A DNA stretch of 64,000 nt from an uncultured Lachnospiraceae bacterium (GCA_910578175.1 CAJTPF010000014.1:1-64000); one strand, 5' to 3'; counted from the stretch's first letter, positions 16,177 to 25,806 are shown. Notes: a model not told the origin generated them from the sequence alone. A program made the numbers and translations.

Positions 16177-18333
16177 ATGTATTACACAGCAACGCAAATC
16201 GCAAAAAAATTAGGTATTTCAAGGTCATATTTATATTATCTGAAAGAAAATAATGCAGTTGAAATGGAAGTCGCAGAAAACGGCAGGGTTCGTTGGTCGA
16301 AGGATGTTTATCAGCGCTTAAAGGAATATTTAAACCAGAACCGGGAAACACAGGATGATACTCCTCCGGAGCCGGAATATAAAACCATAAGGATCAATAA
16401 CAGGCGGTATCTGGGAAATAAATATAAGTTATTGGAGTTTATTAGAAATGTAGTAAGCGAGGAATGCACCAATATCAATACGGTTGCGGATATATTTGCA
16501 GGAACAGGGGCTGTTGCTTCGGCATTTTCTGATAAAAAGATTATTACCAATGACATTATGTATAGCAATTATATCTGCCATGTGGCATGGTTCAGCAGTG
16601 AATCGTATTCAAAAGAAAAAATAATCGATATCATTATGGAATACAATCATCTATCCATATCTGATGATAATTATATGAGTAAGAATTTTGCTAATACATA
16701 TTTTGATTTGGATGACTGCAGAAAAATAGGATTTATCAGAGAAGATATAGAGGAAAAGTTTAAAAGGGGCGAAATCAATACCAGAGAGCGGGCGCTACTG
16801 ATCACTTCACTGCTCTATGGGATGGATAAGATTGCCAATACCTGCGGTCATTATGATGCGTACCGTCAGGGACTGGAATATGACAGACATCTGGAACTGG
16901 CGGTTCCCGTACCGGAGGAAAATTTAAACGGCAATAATGTATGCTATAATACGGATACCAATCAACTGGCGGCAGAGATAGAAGCCGATCTGGTATATAT
17001 TGACCCGCCGTATAATTCCAGACAATACTGTGATGCATATCATTTACTGGAAAATGTGGCCAGGTGGGAAAAACCCCGGGTATACGGAGTGGCAAAAAAG
17101 ATGGACCGCTCTGCATTAAAAAGCGACTATTGTACCAAAAAGGCGGCGGAAGCCTTTGAAGCCCTGGTAGATTCCGTTCACGGGAAATATATACTGCTTT
17201 CCTATAATAATATGGCGGAAAAGGGAAACAATCGTTCCAATGCAAAGATCAGTGATGAGGATATCATACGTATTTTGCGGAAGAAAGGCAGCGTAAAGAT
17301 ATTTGAAGAGGACTATAAAGCCTTTTCCACGGGAAAATCCAATATCCGGGAAAACAAAGAACGGCTGTTTTTGTGCAAGTGTTACGGCAAAACAAAAGAT
17401 ATCATACCCTCAGCCCTGAATTATACCGGAGGGAAATATAAATTGTTGCCTCAGATCCTGCCATTTTTTCCAAAGGATGCGGATAAAGTTGTGGATTTGT
17501 TCTGCGGCGGCTGCAATGTAGGGATCAATGTGGAATGTAATAAGGTATTGTTTAACGACGGAAATGAATATCTCATCGGAATGTTGAAAACCTTTGGAGG
17601 ATTGGAAAAAGAAAAAATCTTTCACAGCATTTATCAATTAATTAAGAAATATCGGTTATCCCTGGTATGCGAAAAGGGATATGAGTATTATGGCTGCAAC
17701 AGCTCAGACGGATTGGGAAGTTATAACCGGAACGGGTTTACCAGGTTAAGAAAAGATTTTAATGATAAAACAGAGAAAGATGATATGTATTATATCATGC
17801 TGTATCTGCTGATCGTCTATTCCTTTAATAACCAGCTGAGATTTAATAAGAAGGGAGAATATAACCTTCCGGTGGGGAAAAGGGATTTTAATAAGAAAAT
17901 GCAGAATAAACTGGAACAGTTTATGGATCGCATAAAAAGCGGAGATTATAAATTTACAAATTATGATTTCAGGAAAATAGACCCGGAGGAATATACGGAA
18001 AACAGTTTTTTTTATGCAGATCCTCCGTATCTGATCACCTGTGCCACTTATAATGAACAGGCGGGATGGACGGAAACAGATGAAAAAGACTTGCTTCATT
18101 ATCTGGATGGGCTTACGGAACGGAACATCCGATTTGCTTTGTCAAATGTTTTGGAGAGCAAGGGAAAGTCAAATGATATCTTGAAGGCATGGATTGGTAA
18201 AAACAGTGGCAGATATCGTGTGATTCCTTTAAATTATGACTATTCAAATTCCAACTATCATACGAAACAGCGGGATACCGGAGCAAAAGAGGTGCTTGTG
18301 GTAAATTACGGGGAGGATGGATATGTCCAATGA
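16177..18333 (+). CDS. Fused HTH and double N6-adenine methyltransferase, AlwI-like system
   Basis: Modification enzyme of a type IIS system, 718 residues. Order: MerR-type helix-turn-helix (TATQIAKKLGISRSYLYYLK, 4-23), first D12-class methyltransferase with RYLGNKYKLLEF (motif X), DIFAGTGAVASAF (motif I) and DPPY at residues 276-279, then a second with LNYTGGKYKLLPQI, DLFCGGCNVG and DPPY at 615-618. Two adenine methyltransferase domains are what an asymmetric target needs, one per strand. ATG 16177 follows GGAGAGG with good spacing and is preferred to ATG 16150. Overlaps the endonuclease gene by 11 bases. The fused HTH may give autoregulation. Confidence 0.9.
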   Translation: MYYTATQIAKKLGISRSYLYYLKENNAVEMEVAENGRVRWSKDVYQRLKEYLNQNRETQDDTPPEPEYKTIRINNRRYLGNKYKLLEFIRNVVSEECTNINTVADIFAGTGAVASAFSDKKIITNDIMYSNYICHVAWFSSESYSKEKIIDIIMEYNHLSISDDNYMSKNFANTYFDLDDCRKIGFIREDIEEKFKRGEINTRERALLITSLLYGMDKIANTCGHYDAYRQGLEYDRHLELAVPVPEENLNGNNVCYNTDTNQLAAEIEADLVYIDPPYNSRQYCDAYHLLENVARWEKPRVYGVAKKMDRSALKSDYCTKKAAEAFEALVDSVHGKYILLSYNNMAEKGNNRSNAKISDEDIIRILRKKGSVKIFEEDYKAFSTGKSNIRENKERLFLCKCYGKTKDIIPSALNYTGGKYKLLPQILPFFPKDADKVVDLFCGGCNVGINVECNKVLFNDGNEYLIGMLKTFGGLEKEKIFHSIYQLIKKYRLSLVCEKGYEYYGCNSSDGLGSYNRNGFTRLRKDFNDKTEKDDMYYIMLYLLIVYSFNNQLRFNKKGEYNLPVGKRDFNKKMQNKLEQFMDRIKSGDYKFTNYDFRKIDPEEYTENSFFYADPPYLITCATYNEQAGWTETDEKDLLHYLDGLTERNIRFALSNVLESKGKSNDILKAWIGKNSGRYRVIPLNYDYSNSNYHTKQRDTGAKEVLVVNYGEDGYVQ

Positions 18334-20308
18334 AATAAGCTATAAAAGTTATTGCTGGGCAGTTGGCACAACGAGTTACAGAACAGATAATTTTAACCGG
18401 AATATTGAAGAACAATTGGAATTACTGTATGAATTCCGGAAGAAAGAAGAAAACAGAGGATGCCGGTGGACCGGAAACAATGAACTGCAGAAACGATACT
18501 ATGATTTTCTGAAAGAAAAAGGGTTTTTAACGGGAGAAGCTGAACGGCCGGACAAAGATGCCAGAGAAAAAACCTCCGGTCTGGTGGACATTGGGTTGCT
18601 GGACAGTGACAGAAATTTAACCGAAGCAGGGGAAGAACTGTTAGGTATTGCATTGTCCAATGATTTTACGACTGATAATCCTTTGGAACTGCCAAGGGAC
18701 AGCTTCGTATATTTTAAACAAATGTTGAAAACCTGCAATCGGATCGATAAAAATGTGGTCCGCCCCTTTCTGGTATTTTTATATGTGGCGTACAGGACAG
18801 ACTATCTCACCAATGATGAATTTACCTATCTGTTACCACTATGCGTGAACCGGGAAGTGACGGAATATATTATATCGGAAATATTATCTTCCAGACCGGG
18901 CAGTCCGGATCATGAAAAAATCATACTGGATATTTTAATGGGAATGCCAAATTACCAGAAAGCGCTCCGAATGTTACAGACCGGGACTATTAACGAATAT
19001 TTGATTTGCACCATTGGTTTTAACCGGAAAAGTAAAAAGTATGACAAGCCATATTTCAAACTATATATTCTATTAAAGCGCATAATCTTTCAAAATGAAG
19101 ATTTAGCATTGGAATTTCTGGAAACTACGAAGAAACTGACAAATTCAAAAATAGGTTCGGCATGGAGAAAATATTTTTTTCGAAGTACGGTAAGAAGTGT
19201 GGTTATCCGGGAAGGAAACGGAGTGCTTCACAGGGTTCCGATCTTGAAAGCCCGTACGGAAGAGGAATTTAACAAATTGTTTTTTGAGATCATGCATCTG
19301 ATCAAGGCGAAAGCAACACTTTCGGATTATTTTGATCTGAACCGGAGGTATTTTAAGGCTACAGATACGGTGATTTTTCAGGATGACCGCGTTACTTTGG
19401 ATATACTTCCGAAATGTTATGCAGAAGATATTGCAGATCATTTGATGGAAATTGCATTTGAAGAAACAGAGCTGTTGGAGAAAAACGTGGAATTATCCCG
19501 GATCAGTCCGTATTTGAAAATTAATAAACCGATTTTATATCAAAAACTGGGAAAAATCGTGGGAACAGACGTTACGGATACAGATTCGGCACGAAGGGTG
19601 ATCCGGGATGAACGTTATGCAAGATGGAACCGGCTGATCGATGAGAAATTTTCAAAGGAAGTGCTGATTCAATTATTTACATATTTCGAAGAACGGAATG
19701 ATAACGGGATTCGGGCTATGGTTACGGATAATGCAGATATTCCTACTATATTTGAATATATACTTGGAATTACATGGTATCTGCTTAGTCAGCGAAAGGG
19801 TGATGCGCTGGAATACATGAATCTTTCACTGGAGGCGGATTTACTGCCGAAAACCCATGCCGGCGGAGGAGAGGCGGATATCGTATGGGAATATGGGGAG
19901 ACAGACTGGTATCCAAAGCATACCCTGTTATTAGAAGCCACACTGGCAGACGGCTCCAATCAGAGAAGAATGGAGATGGAGCCGGTATCAAGGCACTTGG
20001 GCGAGCATCGTCTGGCACATCCGGAAGAGGAAGCGTATTGTGTATTTATAACTACATATCTGAATACTAATGTAATTTCGGATTTCAGGGCGAGAAGGTA
20101 TATGGAATATTATAATACGGATGGAACGGAATATATTACTGGATTAAAGATACTGCCGATACAGACTTCTGAGCTAAAAGCATTATTAAGATCCGGTGTT
20201 GAATATCCGCAGATTTATCAGATGCTGGATAAGGCTTATAACAGCAGCGGGGCGCCGAAAGAGTGGTATGAGCAAAACATTGGAAGAGAGACAGGTGATT
20301 ACGATTGA
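18323..20308 (+). CDS. AlwI-family type IIS restriction endonuclease
   Basis: Cleaves unmodified DNA; 661 residues. The N-terminus SYKSYCWAVGTTSYRTDNFN and the catalytic region are AlwI/BstNBI-like: Glu-Ala-Asp at residues 517-519 (GGGEADIVWEY), then LLLEATLADGSNQRRME with Glu at about 538, and HLGEHRL. These fit a PD-(D/E)XK-type nuclease. The AlwI family targets GGATC or related sites; the actual site here is not determined. ATG 18323 lies six bases behind GGGGAGG and is chosen over ATG 18317. Translation is coupled to the methyltransferase upstream. Confidence 0.9.
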   Translation: MSNEISYKSYCWAVGTTSYRTDNFNRNIEEQLELLYEFRKKEENRGCRWTGNNELQKRYYDFLKEKGFLTGEAERPDKDAREKTSGLVDIGLLDSDRNLTEAGEELLGIALSNDFTTDNPLELPRDSFVYFKQMLKTCNRIDKNVVRPFLVFLYVAYRTDYLTNDEFTYLLPLCVNREVTEYIISEILSSRPGSPDHEKIILDILMGMPNYQKALRMLQTGTINEYLICTIGFNRKSKKYDKPYFKLYILLKRIIFQNEDLALEFLETTKKLTNSKIGSAWRKYFFRSTVRSVVIREGNGVLHRVPILKARTEEEFNKLFFEIMHLIKAKATLSDYFDLNRRYFKATDTVIFQDDRVTLDILPKCYAEDIADHLMEIAFEETELLEKNVELSRISPYLKINKPILYQKLGKIVGTDVTDTDSARRVIRDERYARWNRLIDEKFSKEVLIQLFTYFEERNDNGIRAMVTDNADIPTIFEYILGITWYLLSQRKGDALEYMNLSLEADLLPKTHAGGGEADIVWEYGETDWYPKHTLLLEATLADGSNQRRMEMEPVSRHLGEHRLAHPEEEAYCVFITTYLNTNVISDFRARRYMEYYNTDGTEYITGLKILPIQTSELKALLRSGVEYPQIYQMLDKAYNSSGAPKEWYEQNIGRETGDYD

Positions 20309-20427
20309 TGTTCCGGGTGTTGTGGACGGAAAAAACGGTTTCACTGGAATGTACCTTTGATGGTTTTTATGAACTGAACAATGATGAGCCGGCGGAAAAA
20401 TTACAGATTGTTCTGTTAAAAAGATAA
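20308..20427 (+). CDS. 39-residue ORF coupled to the endonuclease
   Basis: The endonuclease stop TGA (20306-20308) overlaps an ATG at 20308, giving a TGATG coupling point. The frame encodes MFRVLWTEKTVSLE and ELNNDEPAEKLQIVLLKR, 39 residues, no family recognised. It may be a real small protein of the restriction operon or the scrap of a lost third gene; the neighbouring frame also reads open for about 20 codons (TIDVPGVVDGKNGFTGMYL), which favours decay. Confidence 0.4.
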   Translation: MFRVLWTEKTVSLECTFDGFYELNNDEPAEKLQIVLLKR

Positions 20428-20529
20428 AGAATGATATCAATATTTATTATGGAAATATGTCATACAGGTTTCAATTAATAAAATTATCTGTTATAATTAT
20501 CTAATGATAACTATAAAGAGGTGTAAACG

Positions 20530-23016
20530 ATGACAGACGAAAAAGAACTGATTGATTTAATGACCAAAACAGGAGAAGCATATCTCAGAGACGATACCGT
20601 AGAAGGTAACCGCTATGCAAAAGAACTTCTGCATAAACTGGATTTTTCGGAAACCAGAGACCAGAATATCATGCTGCAGGTGCTTGGACATGCCCTTGTG
20701 AGACATGATGAACTGTGTGTTCTGGATGAATTAAAAGATGCGGGATATGATTTTGGCATGAAACTGGCAAATGGAAGCACGCTGGCTGCTTTTTTTGCCA
20801 AATATCCGAAATTTAATACGGATGACAGGGTATATAAGAAAATGGAAGAACTGGGCGGAGGTTCCGTGGCAGGAAGCATTGCAGCAGAGAGGCTGCTGAA
20901 ACTGATGGAAGATAACCTGTCCCATTATAATCTGTGGTGGGAAGCTAAACAAATGTTTTCGGATCCGCAGTGCAGGGTCGCTTCGGAAGAATTAAACGAA
21001 GCAGTACTGGAAACCAGCAGAAATATTACAAAGGAGTCGGCGGAACTAAGGGATAAAACCGGATTAACAGTGCTGCATCATCTGGTATGGCATAATTATC
21101 CGGAAGCCGCAGAGGTTTTACTGAACAATGGAGTGAACCCGGATGTTCGGGGAGGAATGGGACCGGCAGGACAGGCGGCGGAAGCATATCTGGATATAAC
21201 ACCGCTGCATCTGGCATGTTATATGGGAAATTCTAAAATGGCAAAGCTGCTGACGGATCATGGGGCTGATACCACGCTCTGTGATAAACAGGGCAGAAAC
21301 GCTTACCATTATCTTGCCTGTATGTCTTATGAGTATATCAAGAATAACTGGACCGGACAAAGGGAAAGCGTAAAGCAGAGAAAGGAGATTATTCCTCTGC
21401 TTCAGTGCGATATAAATGCAAAGGATAACCAGGGATTGACGCCGCTACAGCAGCTTCTCAGGAACAGAAACAGCCTGCTTTCCATGAATCTGATGCAGCA
21501 ATACATAGATCAGGGAGCGGATACGAATATTGTCGATTGCAACGGTAATACAGCTCTTATGACTGCGGCATCGTATAATCAGATCACCGCAGCTACCCGT
21601 CTGATAAAGAATAAATGTCCGCTGGATCTGCGGAATAATGAAGGCGATACCGCACTACATATATCAGTAAGAAAGGGCAATTTTGAAATATCCTATATGC
21701 TGGCGGATGCCGGAGCAGACTGTCAGATTGCAAATAACGAAGGCGAAACGGCGGCTGAAATGATTGAAAACGGATACCGGGAAGAATTAAAAAAACGTAT
21801 CGGGAAAAAACGTTCTGCGGCCCCGAAAGAACTTCTCGGTATTATTGATACTGCATTTTTCCAATGCGCGTCTTCCGAAAAAGACAATCTTGAATTTGCT
21901 CTTTACCTTGCAGAAAAATTATTAAGCGAGATTGACGAGGATGATGATGACGAAGTTGCCTATATCATTGATATCCTTCAGGGCGCTTTAAGAGAGGATG
22001 AGGAGAGCAGGATTCTGGATTACATAAAAAAAGCAGGATATGATTTTGATATGGAGATCTGTTATAGGAGAAGCATTATCAATATAAGGGATTATTGTCT
22101 GGAATATTCATACGAATCCAGAGTTGTAAGGAAACTTTTGGATTTAGGAACAGATATGAACTGTGCGTTAATAAAAGGAAAAACGCCTGCCAATATTGTT
22201 GCGGGCTTAGGGAAACGTCATACCTTTTTTGGCGGTGAGGATGAAGCATATTATGCGGAAGCTGCCCGGTTCTTCGACCGTGAGTCCATGGAAGCGCTGG
22301 ATAGCGAGGGAATTGCAGCAGTTCATCAGGCAGCAAGAAATGACCATACTGAAATGATGAAAGTTATGATCGAAAAAGGTGTAAATATTAATATCACCGA
22401 AGATGCTCCGCAGGAAATCGGTACAACGCCTCTTCATATCGCATGTATCCACGGCAATACAAGAATGGTAAAATTGCTGATGGATTCCGGAGCGGATGAT
22501 TCCATGAAAACATCCCAGGGAGAAACACCGGCACATTTTGTGGTACAGATGAAACAGCGTTACAAAGAATTAAAATCGGAAGTACGGGGAGAAATGCTGC
22601 AGGCATTATCGGATATAGATACGCCACGAAATGATGGAAAAACACCGATCATTCTTCTGCAGTCCATGGATTATGGTATGGTATGTGATCTTACATTACT
22701 GCTGATTGAACGGGACGTAGATTTAAATCGTGCGGATAATAACGGAAATACCGTACTGCTGGCACATACGGATAATATATGCAATAAGGATGTTGTGAAA
22801 GAACTGATCCGGGCAGGAGCAGACGTGAATGCGAAAAATAATGCCGGAGATACCCCATTGCATCATGCTCTTAGAAACGGTAACAGTGACGTGGCACGTT
22901 TTCTTATTAAAAAAGGCGCGGATTATAATGTTGCCAATAACAGGGGCGAGATACCGATGGAGATTGCTGCGGCAAAGGGATATGAAACGGTGCTTGCACT
23001 TATGATCGGGGATTGA
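20530..23016 (+). CDS. Large ankyrin-repeat protein with duplicated architecture
   Basis: 828 residues, cytoplasmic, no signal peptide. Ankyrin repeats occur in two blocks, roughly residues 170-410 (TPLHLACYMGNSKMAKLL, TALHISVRKGNFEISYML) and 590-825 (TPLHIACIHGNTRMVKLL, TPLHHALRNGNSDVARFL). Each block is preceded by a related helical module: YAKELLHKLDF with DELKDAGYDFGM at 25-80, and LAEKLLSEIDE with DYIKKAGYDFDM at 455-510. The protein therefore looks like a tandem duplication of a unit of about 430 residues. It likely binds another protein. It is next to a SUFU-domain gene; both domains are known among immunity proteins of polymorphic toxin systems, but no toxin is visible here. Confidence 0.85.
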   Translation: MTDEKELIDLMTKTGEAYLRDDTVEGNRYAKELLHKLDFSETRDQNIMLQVLGHALVRHDELCVLDELKDAGYDFGMKLANGSTLAAFFAKYPKFNTDDRVYKKMEELGGGSVAGSIAAERLLKLMEDNLSHYNLWWEAKQMFSDPQCRVASEELNEAVLETSRNITKESAELRDKTGLTVLHHLVWHNYPEAAEVLLNNGVNPDVRGGMGPAGQAAEAYLDITPLHLACYMGNSKMAKLLTDHGADTTLCDKQGRNAYHYLACMSYEYIKNNWTGQRESVKQRKEIIPLLQCDINAKDNQGLTPLQQLLRNRNSLLSMNLMQQYIDQGADTNIVDCNGNTALMTAASYNQITAATRLIKNKCPLDLRNNEGDTALHISVRKGNFEISYMLADAGADCQIANNEGETAAEMIENGYREELKKRIGKKRSAAPKELLGIIDTAFFQCASSEKDNLEFALYLAEKLLSEIDEDDDDEVAYIIDILQGALREDEESRILDYIKKAGYDFDMEICYRRSIINIRDYCLEYSYESRVVRKLLDLGTDMNCALIKGKTPANIVAGLGKRHTFFGGEDEAYYAEAARFFDRESMEALDSEGIAAVHQAARNDHTEMMKVMIEKGVNINITEDAPQEIGTTPLHIACIHGNTRMVKLLMDSGADDSMKTSQGETPAHFVVQMKQRYKELKSEVRGEMLQALSDIDTPRNDGKTPIILLQSMDYGMVCDLTLLLIERDVDLNRADNNGNTVLLAHTDNICNKDVVKELIRAGADVNAKNNAGDTPLHHALRNGNSDVARFLIKKGADYNVANNRGEIPMEIAAAKGYETVLALMIGD

Positions 23017-23062
23017 TGGCAGGACGGATGATAGATTGATTTTTCAGAGGAGGAAGTAAACA

Positions 23063-24133
23063 ATGTCAGATTCAAAGATCATATTGGAAAGCCTGTCGCC
23101 GGTTTGTGACATTCAGGCATTTGTGGAGGAAAATGACGCCTGTTATTATTTTTATCTTTGGGTGTATCCGGGAAGCGAGAGTGCATATATAAAAAGCTGC
23201 TGGATATGTAATTCTGCCGGGGCGCCGGAAGAAATTGACTTGGAAGCAATGAAAGCCGGCATGGCGCCGGTGATGCCGAAAAAATATATCTCCCATCCGG
23301 CTCAGGGAATCCGGCTGAATCCGGAAGACTTGTCAATTGTCTGGTTTGAGGAAGGAGATGCAGCCGCGCTATTCGAGAAAGAACGGCTGCTCTGCGTTAT
23401 TCCCGGCTGGAGCGGATCACAGGGATTTAACGGGTATTCCAGATACGCAGCAGGAATGATGCCATATGCCTGGGAACTGACGGAAGCAGAGGAAGTACTT
23501 ATGAAGCGGGCGGAAAAAAGCCGGAAATTCTGGGACTATTTTGAAGGCGAATACTGGGAAGATGTGCAGCAGGTACATATTCAGACTCTGGAAGCATTTT
23601 TCGGCGCTTATGAAAAATATTATGCAATCGACGGTGAAACATTTCCGCCGAAGGCATTGGTGACAGGGCGGAAGGATGGGATCTGCTATGGAATCACAGC
23701 AGGCGTCAGCCTGATTCCAATGCCCCTGACAGAACAGTATTATGAAGAAGCTTTGGATTACAGAAGAATAGAGCTTGGGTTTGCCGCCGTTAGAGAACGT
23801 CAGGATATCTGTATAAAAATGTATTCGTTTCTGTCGTCTCTTTCCGCATTGCCATGGGATGAAATCAGTTTTCTTGGACACGGACATACGATCCCGTGTA
23901 ATGTTATTGAGGGATTTAGCGCAGTATGGCTGCTGAATGCCAGGCTGATCCCTGAAATTGCCTCTCCGGATTATAAGGACTTTATGGGAGATCGGGTGAA
24001 TCTTCTTTGGGTGGTTCCATTAACGCAGGAGGAATATGAAACGGTCATGGAATTTGAGGTGGAAGAAATGCTGCAGCGGATAGGGGAGAATGTGAAACAG
24101 ATGCATATATTTGATGGAAAAGAGAAATTTTGA
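23063..24133 (+). CDS. SUFU-like domain protein
   Basis: 356 residues, acidic, cytoplasmic. The C-terminal half (FLGHGHTIPCNVIEGFSAVW, then VNLLWVVPLTQEEYETVME) resembles the bacterial suppressor-of-fused domain, known from immunity proteins of polymorphic toxin loci. The N-terminal half has no recognised domain but is rich in Trp, Tyr and Gly. Starts 46 bases behind the ankyrin gene with GGAGG, so the two probably share a transcript. A toxin-immunity role is inferred from family and neighbour. Confidence 0.7.
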   Translation: MSDSKIILESLSPVCDIQAFVEENDACYYFYLWVYPGSESAYIKSCWICNSAGAPEEIDLEAMKAGMAPVMPKKYISHPAQGIRLNPEDLSIVWFEEGDAAALFEKERLLCVIPGWSGSQGFNGYSRYAAGMMPYAWELTEAEEVLMKRAEKSRKFWDYFEGEYWEDVQQVHIQTLEAFFGAYEKYYAIDGETFPPKALVTGRKDGICYGITAGVSLIPMPLTEQYYEEALDYRRIELGFAAVRERQDICIKMYSFLSSLSALPWDEISFLGHGHTIPCNVIEGFSAVWLLNARLIPEIASPDYKDFMGDRVNLLWVVPLTQEEYETVMEFEVEEMLQRIGENVKQMHIFDGKEKF

Positions 24134-24139
24134 GTTGAT

Positions 24140-24706
24140 CTAAGAATAAAATACCAATCCTGCAAATCCGCTGATCAGCAGAATGATCAGTGGATTTGTT
24201 TTTCGTTTACGCAACAGAAATAACATGATCACAAATATAAACAATGGAGCACGCTGAAACATTAAAAGGGAAGAAAATGATACCGGTCTGCTGTTTCCGT
24301 ATAATGCCAACAGTATGATCGTGAATGCAGCAGAAATGATCAGGCCCAGTGAAGCCGATTTCAGACCGTTCAGTATTTCCGTGATGTGATCCGATGTCCG
24401 GTGTGACTGAAAAAAATCATATAAAGCCAGAGAAATGATAATTCCGCATAATATGCAGCCGATGGTTGCTGCCAGCGCACCGGTGAACCCGCCAATCTGA
24501 AGCCCTACAAAAGTGGATGTATTTACGGCTAACGGACCCGGGGTCATTTGTGAAAGTGTAATGATATCTGTAAACATCTTTTCACTGATCCATCCGGTAT
24601 TTTCTACCACCTGTTCCTGGATCAAAGATATAACGGCATAGCCTCCGCCAATACTTAATAAACCGATTTTAAAGAACACAAAAAATAATTTCCACGCGAT
24701 GATCAT
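24140..24706 (-). CDS. chrA: Chromate transporter half protein (CHR family)
   Basis: Half-size CHR-family membrane protein, 188 residues, with FFKIGLLSIGGGYAVISLIQ at the N-terminus and MTPGPLAVNTSTFVG, the typical CHR motifs. Pairs with the preceding half-gene on the same strand; their ATGA overlap (24703-24706) indicates coupled translation. Known short-chain CHR pairs act together to expel chromate, though the real substrate here is not shown. Ends six bases from the converging SUFU-domain gene. Confidence 0.88.
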   Translation of the reverse strand: MIIAWKLFFVFFKIGLLSIGGGYAVISLIQEQVVENTGWISEKMFTDIITLSQMTPGPLAVNTSTFVGLQIGGFTGALAATIGCILCGIIISLALYDFFQSHRTSDHITEILNGLKSASLGLIISAAFTIILLALYGNSRPVSFSSLLMFQRAPLFIFVIMLFLLRKRKTNPLIILLISGFAGLVFYS

Positions 24707-25266
24707 TTTTCATTCCTCTTCTTCCAAAATACCTGTAATAAACATAAAAGACAACAGAACAACAATATCAATGCCACATTTATGTCTAATAAGAAATTTG
24801 CCATAAATGACAGAGGTACCATGGCAGAAAAAAATAAAGATTTTTTTTTCTGTATCATGAGCCACATATCGGCAATTAAATCTGCCATCAATGCAGCAAC
24901 GCCTGCTTCCATTCCTTTTAAAATCGCAGCGATGATGTTGTTGGAAATAAATATTTCATAAAATGCCGAAACGAATCCCAAAATAACAAGAGGGGGGATG
25001 ACTGCCGCAAAACAGCTGATCACAACGCCGGGAATACCGGCGGTCCTGTATCCGGCTAAAGCAGACAGATTGATGGCTATGGCTCCGGGGGTTGACTGGG
25101 CGATGGCTGCCATATTTATTAATTCTTCTTCTGTAAAATATTGTTTTTTTATAACGAAAAACCTGCGGACCATAGGAACAACTATATAGCCGCCGCCAAA
25201 TGTAAAGGTACTAATAAACAGATTAGTATTTAATAGCCATACATATAGTTTTAGATTTTGTTTCAA
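24703..25266 (-). CDS. chrA: Chromate transporter half protein (CHR family)
   Basis: First gene of the pair, 187 residues. LFISTFTFGGGYIVVPMVRR and AAIAQSTPGAIAINLSALAG are the CHR signatures, followed by several hydrophobic spans. The open frame extends upstream, but a strong AGGAGG lies nine bases before TTG at 25266, which is taken as the start. A truncated LysR gene faces it, the usual place for a CHR regulator. Confidence 0.85.
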   Translation of the reverse strand: MKQNLKLYVWLLNTNLFISTFTFGGGYIVVPMVRRFFVIKKQYFTEEELINMAAIAQSTPGAIAINLSALAGYRTAGIPGVVISCFAAVIPPLVILGFVSAFYEIFISNNIIAAILKGMEAGVAALMADLIADMWLMIQKKKSLFFSAMVPLSFMANFLLDINVALILLFCCLLCLLQVFWKKRNEK

Positions 25267-25305
25267 TGATGTTATCCTCCTGATTTGTTTATTATATAAC
25301 TTGCT

Positions 25306-25806
25306 GTGAAATCTGTTATCGCATTTTGGGAAGGTACTGCTCCAAAAGGTGATTTTCAAACAATACTATTAGGTTCTTATAAATTATGCGCTGCCTGTGC
25401 GCCGGATTTTCCCTTGTCTGAACCGACGATGGCATTGAATTCCTTCTGTCAGTATCCGTTGCTGCTCCGCGAACAGGGAAGCGCGATTCGGGACACGCTG
25501 GATAATATGCTTGCACTCGCCAATCTGAAGGCAGAACCGGTCTGGGAAAGTGTTAATTCATTTGCTCTGATCAAAGCGGCGGAAGCCGGACTGGGTATTA
25601 CCGTTTTACCGGAAAAACTGCTGTCGGATTCTTTGCTTCTAAAGAAACTGCGTATAGTGCATTTTGATGGAATGGAAATGGAGAACCAGATGCTTGCATT
25701 ATTTCACAAGAACAAATATTTTACGAAACCGTTTCGGATACTGACTGACAGGCTGAAGAACATAAATGAAGTCCGCACTTATAAAGAAAAATATTACATA
25801 TATTGA
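25306..25806 (+). pseudogene. LysR-type regulator lacking its DNA-binding half
   Basis: About 165 codons corresponding to the C-terminal effector-binding domain of a LysR regulator: YKLCAACAPDFPLSEP, YPLLLREQGSAIRDTLDNML and IKAAEAGLGITVLPEKLL. The N-terminal winged helix-turn-helix and first part of the effector domain are absent, and there is no good ribosome binding site before the GTG at 25306. It lies divergent from the chromate transporter pair, so it is most likely the remains of their regulator. Its last 13 bases overlap the converging MATE gene. Confidence 0.8.
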
